Shown: one piece after another, positions 22,665 to 30,223 of the stretch
How positions within the stretch are numbered: the first letter of the stretch is position 1
Layout of the letters: each line of letters opens with the position of its first letter
Assembly (NCBI GenBank): GCA_020073305.1
Contig: JAIQFK010000003.1
Location: 1-64,000, forward strand
Direction: 5' to 3'
DNA length: 64,000 nt
Source of the DNA: Terriglobia bacterium
GTDB taxonomy: Bacteria > Acidobacteriota > Terriglobia > Bryobacterales > Bryobacteraceae
Notes under the pieces: generated by a model
Databases searched by the model: none
What the model was told of the DNA's origin: nothing
Seen by the model: the letters and a program-made list of their open reading frames with translations, nothing else
Translations under genes and position numbers: made by a program

Positions 22665-24750
22665 GTTCCAGTCTCCTTGTGAAGCCCGCGGTATCGCAGA
22701 GGGCGGATGCGGCCAGCCGCGCCCGCATATTGGCCCGCATTTCCGCCAACACGGACGCGCTTTGTCCCAGAAGGAGGGCCTTATCGATATATTCGGCCTC
22801 GTTCTCTGTCACCAGATCTTCCAGGCCGGTACTGTGCAGGATGCTCGACCCCACCCGGCTGATAAAGCGATTCCCACGCAGCGTAACCACCGGTACTCCC
22901 ATGGCCAGCGCTTCGCAGGTAGTGGTTGCGCCGTTATAGGGGAACGGATCGAGCGCAATATCCACCTGGGAGTAATACGCGAGCAGTTCCTGGTGCGGCG
23001 AATGCCCTACGAGGTCCACACGCTCGCGGCGAACGCCGCAACTTTCAAACTGCTGCGCGTAGAACACGCGGGAGGCCTCATCGTCGAAGGTAGAGTTCTT
23101 CATGACGAGCCGCGCGGTGGGGTCGCGGCGCAGGATCTCCGACCAGATCGATACCACGTGTAATCCGACCTTGGACAAGGCGTTGAAACATCCGTATGTA
23201 ACAAACCCGCGCTGGACACACGGCGCAGGAGCCACCTCCGGCGCGTAGTCGGGAATTTCATAGGCGAGAAAGCAGCCTGGCAAGCGCAGCGCCTGTTCCA
23301 CAAACGGTGCGTGTTCTTCTGGTGGCGCGACCAGCGGGTCTGCGATCAGGTAATCCATGGCCTGCATTCCCGTGGTGCTGGAGTAACCCAGCCAGCTCAC
23401 CTGGACTGGCGCAGGTTTGCGCGCAAACACCAAAAGGCGGTTTCCCGCCGTGTGGCCGGCCAGATCGACCAGAATGTCGATCTGGTCTTGTTCGATGAGG
23501 TCGGCCAACTCGGCATCCCCAAGCCCGTCGCTTTCCCTCCAAAGTGACGCATGGCGGCGAATGCGCTCGGTCCAGGCATCGGGTTTGCCGCTCGCATAGC
23601 AGACGACTTCGGTTTGAGTGCCATCCTGTGCCGCCAGGACCGGGGCCGTGAAGTAGGCAATGGGATGCTGGCGGAAGTCGCCAGAGACATACCCCACCCG
23701 GATCTTTCGTTCCGGATTGGGTTCGTTGCGATGCCGGAGGCCAGGCCGCAAAAACGGGGCCGCGTGACGCTCGGCCCACCTCCGGTGCTCGGCGGCCAGA
23801 GTTTTGGGTTCCGGTTCCGGGTTGTAGTGGAGCGCAAAGAGCACGATTTGGTGGGTGGCGGCAAAGCCCGGCTCGAGAGCGAGTGCTTGCCGGTAGCAGC
23901 CAAGCGCCTCGGCGAGGCGGCCTTGCTTTGCGTAAGCGCTACCCAGGTAGATCTGCAACTCCGCCACACCGGGCGTGAGGCGAGCCGCTTGTTCCAGGCA
24001 CGCGATAGCCTCGCCTACCCGGTTGGCCGTGAGCAGGAGATCTCCCAAGTTCATGCGCACAAACGATTGCCGGGGAGCGAGTTGAATGGCTCGCCGCAAA
24101 AGAGTCTCCGCCCGCGCTGTATCACCCTGCCGCTCGAGGACTACAGCCAGGTTGGACATGGCCTCAAAGGCGGTGGGCCGCTCTTCGATGACCTTCTCGA
24201 AACACGCGGCGGCCGCTTCCAGCCTGCCCGCCGAAAGATGGGCGCTGCCCAATTCGTTTCGCGCGTACGAATGATTCGGCCGTAGTTCCAGGACGCGTTG
24301 AAAACAGGCAATCGCTTCACGGAGCGAACCCCGCGCCTTGAGCGCATTGCCGTAGTTGAATAGCGCATCCACGCAGTTGGGGTCGAGCCGCAGCGCCACT
24401 TGGAACGCCGCGTCCGCTTCCTCGCGGCGGCCCGCCGCACCAAGCGCGATGGCGAAGCAGGCATGAAACTCGGCCCGCTTGGGACAGAGAGAGAGCGCAC
24501 GTTCGGAGAGGCCCAACGCCAGTTTGAAATCGCCTGACTCCCGAGCAATGATCCCCAGATTGCGAAGAGCCAGCGCTTGATCCGGCTGCTGCTCGAGAAT
24601 GCGAATGTATAGCTGTTTGGCTTGTTCGGGATCACCGGCTTGCTGGCATCGGATCGCCAGATCCAGCGCGTGGTCCATCCATGGCGGGGCACTGATCGGC
24701 GTAGTCTCGGTAGGGCTGGCCGATCGAACGTGTCGTCGTTTCTTCTTCAC
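22618..24750 (-). CDS. SPINDLY/OGT-type protein O-glycosyltransferase with TPR repeats
   Basis: The 710-residue protein starts at GTG 24750; an ATG at 24678 is an alternative. Residues 30-330 are eight or nine TPR units (ALALRNLGIIARESGDFKLA, NALKARGSLREAIACFQRVL). Residues 345-705 match the GT41 catalytic region: RVGYVSGDFRQHPIAYF, QIDILVDLAGHTAGNRLLVF, VQVSWLGYSSTTGMQAMDYL and DPFPYNGATTTCEALAMGVP. GT41 enzymes transfer GlcNAc or other sugars to Ser/Thr of proteins. The gene is directly downstream of flagellin on the same strand, behind a terminator and its own sigma-28-like promoter, so flagellin is the likely target. Confidence 0.88.
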   Translation of the reverse strand: MKKKRRHVRSASPTETTPISAPPWMDHALDLAIRCQQAGDPEQAKQLYIRILEQQPDQALALRNLGIIARESGDFKLALGLSERALSLCPKRAEFHACFAIALGAAGRREEADAAFQVALRLDPNCVDALFNYGNALKARGSLREAIACFQRVLELRPNHSYARNELGSAHLSAGRLEAAAACFEKVIEERPTAFEAMSNLAVVLERQGDTARAETLLRRAIQLAPRQSFVRMNLGDLLLTANRVGEAIACLEQAARLTPGVAELQIYLGSAYAKQGRLAEALGCYRQALALEPGFAATHQIVLFALHYNPEPEPKTLAAEHRRWAERHAAPFLRPGLRHRNEPNPERKIRVGYVSGDFRQHPIAYFTAPVLAAQDGTQTEVVCYASGKPDAWTERIRRHASLWRESDGLGDAELADLIEQDQIDILVDLAGHTAGNRLLVFARKPAPVQVSWLGYSSTTGMQAMDYLIADPLVAPPEEHAPFVEQALRLPGCFLAYEIPDYAPEVAPAPCVQRGFVTYGCFNALSKVGLHVVSIWSEILRRDPTARLVMKNSTFDDEASRVFYAQQFESCGVRRERVDLVGHSPHQELLAYYSQVDIALDPFPYNGATTTCEALAMGVPVVTLRGNRFISRVGSSILHSTGLEDLVTENEAEYIDKALLLGQSASVLAEMRANMRARLAASALCDTAGFTRRLERAYRDIWRRWCSTQK

Positions 24751-24757
24751 GCCATAG

Positions 24758-24786
24758 TAATCGGCGGAACACCCTAGCGAGCTTTA
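24758..24786 (-). promoter_or_regulatory. Sigma-28-like promoter of the OGT gene
   Basis: On the minus strand TAAA (24786-24783) precedes GCCGATTA (24765-24758) by 17 bases. The -10 box has one mismatch to GCCGATAA and the spacer is one base longer than at fliD and flbD. The expected transcription start is near 24751, next to the GTG at 24750, implying either a leaderless message or use of the ATG at 24678. Confidence 0.4.
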
Positions 24787-24817
24787 GGGGCATACTCTTG
24801 CGCAATTCCGAGCCCGA

Positions 24818-24867
24818 AACAAAAAAAACCGCGGCGGCCGGCCCATCGTGAGCCGGCAACCGCGGTA
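24818..24867 (-). terminator. Rho-independent terminator of the flagellin gene
   Basis: Downstream of the flagellin stop the minus strand has a long GC-rich stem (ACCGCGG with CCGCGGT at 24866-24860 and 24834-24828, extended by GCCGGC/GCCGGC) with a loop of about nine bases, then eight consecutive T (24828-24821). This is a classical intrinsic terminator that should isolate flagellin from the OGT gene. Confidence 0.9.
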
Positions 24868-24890
24868 TCAATTACTGCTACTGACCGCTG

Positions 24891-27368
24891 CTATTTAAGC
24901 AGCGCCAGCACGGCCTGCGGGGCCGAGTTGGCCTGAGCGAGTGCGGCCGTACCGGCTTGCATCAGGATCTGGGCTTTGGTCAGGTTGGCGGCTTCCGCAG
25001 CCAGATCGGCATCACGGATGCGTGATTCGGCGGCGGCCAGGTTGGTGTTCTGCGACTGCGCCAGGTTGATGGCGTAGTTGAAGTCGTTTTCACCCTTGCC
25101 GACCACGGCTTGTGCCGAGCCGAGCGCCGCGACCGCGTTAGACAGCGCGGTAACAGCGCTGGAGGCGCCAGCCTGCGTATCGATGGCGGCGGTGCTGCCG
25201 CCAGCCAGCGTCGCCGAAGCGAACACCGGACCGCCCTGTGCGCCGGCATTGTCCGACACCCCGTTACCCAGCGTGGTGGCTCCCAAGCTGACCTGGAAAC
25301 TGACCGGGCTCAGGATACGGACGCCTTCGGCGGTGTCGCCGAGGTTCTGTTCCTTCGAGGCGAAGATCCGCTGCAGCGTGGAATCGTTGGACTGCTGCAG
25401 GGCCTGATTGATGGTGGTGAGCGCCTGATCCAAGCTGTAGGCGTTCGAGGTGGTCAGGCCGACGTTCAGGGTGTGCTGCGTACCCGTATTGTCCACAGCC
25501 GTGAGGGTCACGGTCTGCGTGTCGCCCGCTACGCGGAGACCTTTGAACGTGAACACGTCGGCGTTGGAAGTGGAGTTGACGCTCTCCTGCGCGCCGCCCG
25601 AGTTCACTGAGGTCTGGTCGACGTACTTGCTGGCGCCCGCAAGAGCGGAGAGGTCGGAGGCGTTGCTGGTGGCGAACCCGAAAACACTGCGCGCAGCGCC
25701 GGTGCCGATGCTCAAGCGGAACCTGGTGGCGCTAGACGACGTCAGCATGACTTTGCCGCCGCTGTCAGTGGCGGTGATATCCGCAGCCCGCAGGGCCTTC
25801 GCGGTTGCAGAGCCGCCGGTGGCGGCGGTGGCGATCGCGCCATTGATGTTGTTGAGAGCGACATTCTCGCTGGCGCCTACCGCGACGGCACCCAGGTCCA
25901 CGACCGTATTGCCGATGGCCATGATCAGGTGCTGCGTGTCGGCGGCAGTCGCGCTGACCGCGGCACCCGCGGTGATGGTGGTGTAGTTGAAGTTCCCGCC
26001 AACATCCGCGAGGTAGCCACCTAGGCCGAGGTTGTTCCCGGTATCGGCGGTCGCCTGGACTTCGAGGCTCATTCCCGCCGGAGCTGTGAACACGAGCGGA
26101 TTAGCGCTGCTGCCGCTGGCCGTAATGCCTAGCGTCTTCAGCGTGCTGTCGGCCGCAATGGCGGTGTTAATATCGGTAACCTGTTGCGCACCGGTGTCGA
26201 GGGCGTTGAGCGTCACACTCAGGTCGTAGTACCCGTTGGTCAGTCCCGCGCCGATAAAGCGCAGTTTGACCGCCTCGCTCGCAGCACCTACGGCGGACAT
26301 GTTCACCGCTCCCGTGGTCACGGTGGCGAAGGCGCTTTGGCCGTCGGCGTTGGCGGGGCTGGCGCTCGTGAAGTTGCCAAGGAACGCGTTAGCCACGTTA
26401 TCGCCGGCCTGCACCTGGAACACCGAGTTCGAGGAATTGAACCCGAGCTGCTGTTGCCCGGAGCTATTGGTCACGATGGTAGCCGTGATGTCGGCGTTAT
26501 GAAAAGCCGTCGCCTGCTGGTTGGCACTGTTGCCGGCATTCTGGATCGCCGTGTTGATGGCGGTGGCCAGGGTTGACGTATCGGTGACGCCCGTCAGGTT
26601 GACCGATACTTTCACCGGATTTCCCGTCGCGCCGACTCCGTCGGAGAAACCCGGACCGGTGAAGTAGAAGGTGGCGTAACCGGTCTGTGCTTCGGTGCCG
26701 GTGTTGTTCGCGTCCGCCAGGATTTGGGCCACGCTAGTCTTCGCGGAACCCGTGCCCAGGTCTACGACGCGGGTTTCGCCGACGTCCGGGTTTCCATTGC
26801 CGAGGGCCTGCAAACCTGCCATGCCCAAGCTCTTGGAATCCACGGTGGACTTGCTCAGATCGACGGAGACCGAACCGTTGTTGATGACGTCCTGCGTGTT
26901 GGTGTCCGTGGCGCTGGCGCCGCGGCCGCCGCCGATGAACACCGAAAGATTCTTGGCGAAGGTGCCGCCCTGGTTCAAACCGATGGACTGTGACTGCCGG
27001 TCGATTTCCGACAACACGCTGGTGAACTCGGAGTTCAACAGGCTGCGGTCGCCGTTGAAGGTGCCCGAGGCGGATTGCGTGGCCAGAGTGCGGGCGCGAT
27101 CGAGCAACATGGAAATGTTGTTCATGCCGCCATCGATGGTCTGCAAGTTGGACAAACCGTCGTTGGCGTTGCGGATACCTTGGCTCAGCACTGCTTCGTC
27201 GGAACGATAACCGTTGGCGATGGCCAAACCCGCGGCGTCGTCACCGGAACTGATGATGCGCAGTCCGGAAGTGACGCGATTGATGGTCTTGGATTGAAAG
27301 TCACTGTTGACGCGCAAATACTGCTGCGCCTGCAGTGACGCGATATTGGTATTAATGTCAAAAGCCAT
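24891..27368 (-). CDS. fliC: Flagellin, long form with large variable insert
   Basis: The 825-residue protein has the conserved D0/D1 ends: MAFDINTNIASLQAQQYLRV and NRVTSGLRIISSGDDAAGLA at the N-terminus, and NFNYAINLAQSQNTNLAAAE, LTKAQILMQAGTAALAQANS and ALLK at the C-terminus. About 600 residues in between are Thr/Ser/Ala/Asn-rich and nearly free of Cys, forming surface-exposed D2/D3-type domains that offer many Ser/Thr for O-glycosylation. It is roughly 300 residues longer than common enteric flagellin. A sigma-28 promoter, a CsrA-type hairpin on the ribosome binding site (AAGGAG) and a strong terminator surround it. Confidence 0.95.
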   Translation of the reverse strand: MAFDINTNIASLQAQQYLRVNSDFQSKTINRVTSGLRIISSGDDAAGLAIANGYRSDEAVLSQGIRNANDGLSNLQTIDGGMNNISMLLDRARTLATQSASGTFNGDRSLLNSEFTSVLSEIDRQSQSIGLNQGGTFAKNLSVFIGGGRGASATDTNTQDVINNGSVSVDLSKSTVDSKSLGMAGLQALGNGNPDVGETRVVDLGTGSAKTSVAQILADANNTGTEAQTGYATFYFTGPGFSDGVGATGNPVKVSVNLTGVTDTSTLATAINTAIQNAGNSANQQATAFHNADITATIVTNSSGQQQLGFNSSNSVFQVQAGDNVANAFLGNFTSASPANADGQSAFATVTTGAVNMSAVGAASEAVKLRFIGAGLTNGYYDLSVTLNALDTGAQQVTDINTAIAADSTLKTLGITASGSSANPLVFTAPAGMSLEVQATADTGNNLGLGGYLADVGGNFNYTTITAGAAVSATAADTQHLIMAIGNTVVDLGAVAVGASENVALNNINGAIATAATGGSATAKALRAADITATDSGGKVMLTSSSATRFRLSIGTGAARSVFGFATSNASDLSALAGASKYVDQTSVNSGGAQESVNSTSNADVFTFKGLRVAGDTQTVTLTAVDNTGTQHTLNVGLTTSNAYSLDQALTTINQALQQSNDSTLQRIFASKEQNLGDTAEGVRILSPVSFQVSLGATTLGNGVSDNAGAQGGPVFASATLAGGSTAAIDTQAGASSAVTALSNAVAALGSAQAVVGKGENDFNYAINLAQSQNTNLAAAESRIRDADLAAEAANLTKAQILMQAGTAALAQANSAPQAVLALLK

Positions 27369-27370
27369 TT

Positions 27371-27387
27371 GCTTCTCTCCTTGAAGC
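27371..27387 (-). promoter_or_regulatory. Putative CsrA-binding hairpin over the flagellin ribosome binding site
   Basis: On the minus strand GCTTC AAGGAGA GAAGC forms a five-base stem with a seven-base loop that contains AAGGA, the core of CsrA targets, and at the same time the Shine-Dalgarno sequence of fliC (ATG at 27368). Two more hairpins lie upstream in the leader (CCCGGAA/TTCCGGG at 27397-27415 and GGCGGGC/GCCCGCC at 27417-27433). CsrA and its antagonist FliW are encoded just upstream. Confidence 0.6.
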
Positions 27388-27454
27388 CGCTCGATACCCG
27401 GAATTCGTTTCCGGGCGGCGGGCTTTGCCCGCCTGGAGCTTGCTTACAAGTCGC

Positions 27455-27481
27455 TTATCGGCGAACGGTTTGGGGGTTTGA
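27455..27481 (-). promoter_or_regulatory. Sigma-28 (FliA) promoter of flagellin
   Basis: A perfect GCCGATAA (27462-27455, minus strand) is preceded by TCAA (27481-27478) with 15 bases between, against the consensus TAAA-N15-GCCGATAA. It gives a leader of about 80 bases, which carries the three hairpins described at the CsrA site. Confidence 0.75.
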
Positions 27482-27497
27482 GGAGATTCGACCGGAG

Positions 27498-27731
27498 CTA
27501 AGGCTTAACCCGGAGATGCGATAAGAGTGGTGTCAGGAGATGGAGGGAAATCTCTTGGGCGGCGGCGCGGTTGTGATCTTGCGTCAGCCGCACTTCCTTG
27601 CGCAGAACCGGGACTTCTTTGGGCGCTTTGATGCCCAGCTTCACGCGTGTGGGAGTGATTTCGAGGACTTCGATCTCGACATCGTCGGCGATGAAGATCG
27701 ACTCTCCGGCGCGCCTGCGGATTACGAGCAT
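27498..27731 (-). CDS. csrA: Carbon storage regulator CsrA
   Basis: The 77-residue protein starts MLVIRRRAGESIFIADDVEI and carries VLEITPTRVKLGIKAPKEVP and LRKEV, the full CsrA domain including the RNA-binding first strand (LVIRR) and the IKAP/RKE region. It binds GGA-containing hairpins in mRNA leaders and blocks ribosome access. The tail of about 17 residues (ISLHLLTPLLSHLRVKP) is longer than in enteric CsrA. Its start overlaps fliW by 10 bases; the flagellin leader downstream is a probable target. Confidence 0.95.
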   Translation of the reverse strand: MLVIRRRAGESIFIADDVEIEVLEITPTRVKLGIKAPKEVPVLRKEVRLTQDHNRAAAQEISLHLLTPLLSHLRVKP

Positions 27732-28180
27732 GGTGTCGCCTCGGGTGCGGGCGCCAGCGGATGGCAGGAGCTGTAAACCGAGTCATCCCGCACCGACTGC
27801 ACCGCCTGGCGCGTGGCGGCATTCACGACGACCGGCGCCAGAAGATTCGCCGCAGGGATTCCGTCCCGGTGGAACGAGACCACCGCAAGGCACAGCAGAC
27901 CGGCTGTGGCAGCCGGTGGTCGTTCGAGGCCGATGGCCGCCAGATCCTCGGCGCTCATCTTGAGTTGATAGCCGGGATCGAGCGCCGCAACGGGCAAGGT
28001 GAGGAAGCACAGAAGCGGATCGTCCAGGCTCTGCAGGAAAATGAACGGCCGCCGGGCCGCGTCTTCGATGGGCAGAAACCTGCGGTAACGCTCGAAGGCG
28101 GGCAAGCCGGCGGGAAACGTGATCACCGTCTGGTCGTCGTATGAGACGGTTCCGAAGTACTTGGTTTCAGACTGGGGCAT
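27722..28180 (-). CDS. fliW: Flagellar assembly factor FliW
   Basis: The 152-residue protein contains YFGTVSYDDQTVITFPAGLP, AFERYRRFLPIED, PFIFLQSLDDPLLCFLTLPV and PAANLLAPVVVNAATRQAVQ, the conserved FliW core. FliW binds both flagellin and CsrA, so that free FliW relieves CsrA repression of flagellin translation. It lies between motB (14-base overlap) and csrA (10-base overlap), the arrangement expected for the partner switch. Confidence 0.92.
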   Translation of the reverse strand: MPQSETKYFGTVSYDDQTVITFPAGLPAFERYRRFLPIEDAARRPFIFLQSLDDPLLCFLTLPVAALDPGYQLKMSAEDLAAIGLERPPAATAGLLCLAVVSFHRDGIPAANLLAPVVVNAATRQAVQSVRDDSVYSSCHPLAPAPEATPCS

Positions 28181-29036
28181 GAGAATTTTGAGGTTGCGGA
28201 GCGGGCGGCGGCTTCACCGGCTGTGCGGGGCTGCCGGTGGCGCCCGCTGCCGGTGCGGGTTCATTGACCAGCTGCTGGCGGTTGAGAATCACGATATCGA
28301 CGCGCCGGTTGCGTGCGCGGCCGTCCTCGGTATCATTGGCCGCTATGGGGATGGTCTCGGCGTATCCGGCGATGGCGAGCCGCTGGAGCGGCACGTTGAA
28401 CCGGGTCGTGAGCAGCTCGAGCACGGCGATGGCCCGCGCCGCCGAAAGATCCCAGTTGCTGCGGAAGCGCGCCGTGTGGATCGGGACCGCATCCGTATGC
28501 CCTTCCAGGCGCACTGGATTCGGAAGCTGGCAAATCGCCGTGGCGACCTTTTGCAGGCTCGAATACGTCGCGGGATCAATGGTGTCCTCACCGGACGGAA
28601 AGAAGGTCGCCTGGCGCAAACTAACCACCAGACCGCGGCCCTCCATGCTGATGCGCATTTTGCCGCTCTCGATTTCCTTCTTCAGTTGGACGCTCAAGTA
28701 CTGAAGGGAAGGCAGCAGTTCGGCAGCCTGCGCAGAAGCGGCAAGGCGGGCTTCGCTCTGGTAGTTGAACGCCCCGTTGTTAACCGCCTTCTCGTCCCTT
28801 CCCTGTCCGCTTGCGGGACCTACCACGATTTCCACTTTTGTAGGCCTCACCGTCCTCCCAGGCCCGTCTTCGAGAGCCCGAGTCACCGATTCCGCTACCC
28901 GCTTGACCTTCGCGCGATCGGCCTGCGATGCCGCGAACATCACCACGAAAAAAGCGAACATCAGGGTGATGAAGTCGGCGTAGGAGACCAACCATCGCTC
29001 ATGATTGGCATGCCCGGGCTGAACACGGCGGCTCAT
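28167..29036 (-). CDS. motB: Flagellar stator protein MotB
   Basis: The product has 289 residues. WLVSYADFITLMFAFFVVMF is the single membrane helix with the proton-binding Asp; a plug-like and linker region follows, and residues 150-270 form an OmpA-like peptidoglycan-binding domain (RLEGHTDAVPIHTARFRSNW, LSAARAIAVLELL, RARNRRVDIVILN). The tail is Pro/Ala-rich. Together with MotA it forms the proton-driven stator. The ATG overlaps the motA stop by four bases. Confidence 0.92.
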   Translation of the reverse strand: MSRRVQPGHANHERWLVSYADFITLMFAFFVVMFAASQADRAKVKRVAESVTRALEDGPGRTVRPTKVEIVVGPASGQGRDEKAVNNGAFNYQSEARLAASAQAAELLPSLQYLSVQLKKEIESGKMRISMEGRGLVVSLRQATFFPSGEDTIDPATYSSLQKVATAICQLPNPVRLEGHTDAVPIHTARFRSNWDLSAARAIAVLELLTTRFNVPLQRLAIAGYAETIPIAANDTEDGRARNRRVDIVILNRQQLVNEPAPAAGATGSPAQPVKPPPAPQPQNSHAPV

Positions 29037-29896
29037 GTGTTGCTCTCCACTGCCGGTTGCGCCGCCTGCTGCCGGCGCTCCTGCGGCGGCTGCTTCGCGT
29101 CACGGGTGTAGGCTTCCAGCTTGGTCCGGATGAGCTTGGGATTGAGCCCTTCCACGATGGCGATCACGCCCTCGAGCATCAGCTCGCGAATCTGTGTGGC
29201 GCGCTGCATGCGCGCGCGCAGTTTGTTGGCGGCCGGCAGGAAGAAGATATTCGCCGATCCAACGCCGTACACCGTGGCCACGAAGGCTACGGCGATGCCC
29301 CGGCCCACTTCATCGATGTTCTCCAGGTGCTTCATGACCTGAATGAGGCCCAGCACCGCGCCGATGATGCCAACGGTGGGAGCGTACCCTCCGGCTGCCT
29401 CGAAGACCTTGGCTTCGGCCTCGGCGCGATGTTCCTCGGCCACGACTTCCAGCTCCATGATCTTGCGGATGTCATCGAGGTCTGTCCCATCCACCGCCAG
29501 GCTCAGAGCCTTGCGAAGAAAGTGGTCGGGCACATTATCCGCATCCTGCTCCAGCGATACGATGCCGTGCCGGCGCGCCTTGCTGGCGAAGCTGATGATC
29601 TCCTCGATGGCGTCCGTGGGCTGGGGGACGCGGTCCACGAACACCAGATTCACTTGCCGGATAGCCCGCGCCAGCACGGGAAGCGGCGTGGTCACCATCA
29701 CCGCGCCGAAGGTGCCCCCAAAGACAATCACGGCGGCTGTGATCTGAACGACATCGTTGATCTTGCCGCCTTCGAGCAACAGCCCTCCCACGATGCCGCC
29801 CAGCGCGATGATCAGGCCGCCCATGGTAGCCATGTCCGGTCTCGAGACCACCGGCTTCAGGTTGACGGGTCTGACTTTGGGCGTCGGATCGGCCAT
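29033..29896 (-). CDS. motA: Flagellar stator protein MotA
   Basis: The product has 287 residues with four membrane segments: GGLIIALGGIVGGLLLEGG, VVQITAAVIVFGGTFGAVMV, YAPTVGIIGAVLGLIQVMKH and IAVAFVATVYGVGSANIFFL. The TVGIIGAVLGLI helix and the cytoplasmic EEIISFASKARRHGIVSLE part are typical. Stator subunit with MotB. It starts four bases after flbD in the same operon. Confidence 0.93.
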   Translation of the reverse strand: MADPTPKVRPVNLKPVVSRPDMATMGGLIIALGGIVGGLLLEGGKINDVVQITAAVIVFGGTFGAVMVTTPLPVLARAIRQVNLVFVDRVPQPTDAIEEIISFASKARRHGIVSLEQDADNVPDHFLRKALSLAVDGTDLDDIRKIMELEVVAEEHRAEAEAKVFEAAGGYAPTVGIIGAVLGLIQVMKHLENIDEVGRGIAVAFVATVYGVGSANIFFLPAANKLRARMQRATQIRELMLEGVIAIVEGLNPKLIRTKLEAYTRDAKQPPQERRQQAAQPAVESNT

Positions 29897-29899
29897 GGC

Positions 29900-30148
29900 T
29901 CAAGCCGGCTCCGTGGCCGCAGGCGTATCCTCCTCGCACGGCTTCACAAACGGGCAGTTCAGCACGCCTTGGTATATCGCGCGCCGAAACGCCACCACTC
30001 GTTCCACCACGTCGTGCGCCGGTTCGAGGACCACGATCTTTTGCCCAGTGGTCAGGGTGATGACCGTATCCGGCGTGATTTCAATGTGCTCAATCAGATC
30101 CGAGTTCAACATCATGGGGATGCGGTTGAGACGCGTTAGCTGAATCAT
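29900..30148 (-). CDS. flbD: Flagellar FlbD family protein
   Basis: The product has 82 residues from ATG 30148, which is preferred to a frame extending to 30187. MIQLTRLNRIPMMLNSDLIE, HIEITPDTVITLTTGQKIVV and VVERVVAFRRAI are the complete FlbD domain (a short beta-rich family adjacent to motAB in many bacteria, role unclear). It is the first gene of flbD-motA-motB-fliW-csrA and follows a sigma-28-like promoter. Confidence 0.88.
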   Translation of the reverse strand: MIQLTRLNRIPMMLNSDLIEHIEITPDTVITLTTGQKIVVLEPAHDVVERVVAFRRAIYQGVLNCPFVKPCEEDTPAATEPA

Positions 30149-30168
30149 GAACAGACCCTTCACCAGCA

Positions 30169-30196
30169 GTATCGGCGGTTTGGGCACTAGGGTTTA
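30169..30196 (-). promoter_or_regulatory. Sigma-28-like promoter of flbD-motA-motB-fliW-csrA
   Basis: On the minus strand TAAA (30196-30193) and GCCGATAC (30176-30169) are separated by 16 bases, the same distance as at fliD. The -10 box has one mismatch. It lies about 20 bases before the flbD ATG at 30148, in the short divergent region shared with the VWFA gene at 30224. Confidence 0.6.
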
Positions 30197-30223
30197 TGAG
30201 GGAGAGCTGGCCGGTGCGACAAT

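Noticed and set aside
29057-30139. 360-codon plus-strand frame
   Set aside because: Antisense to motA and flbD, which are certain.
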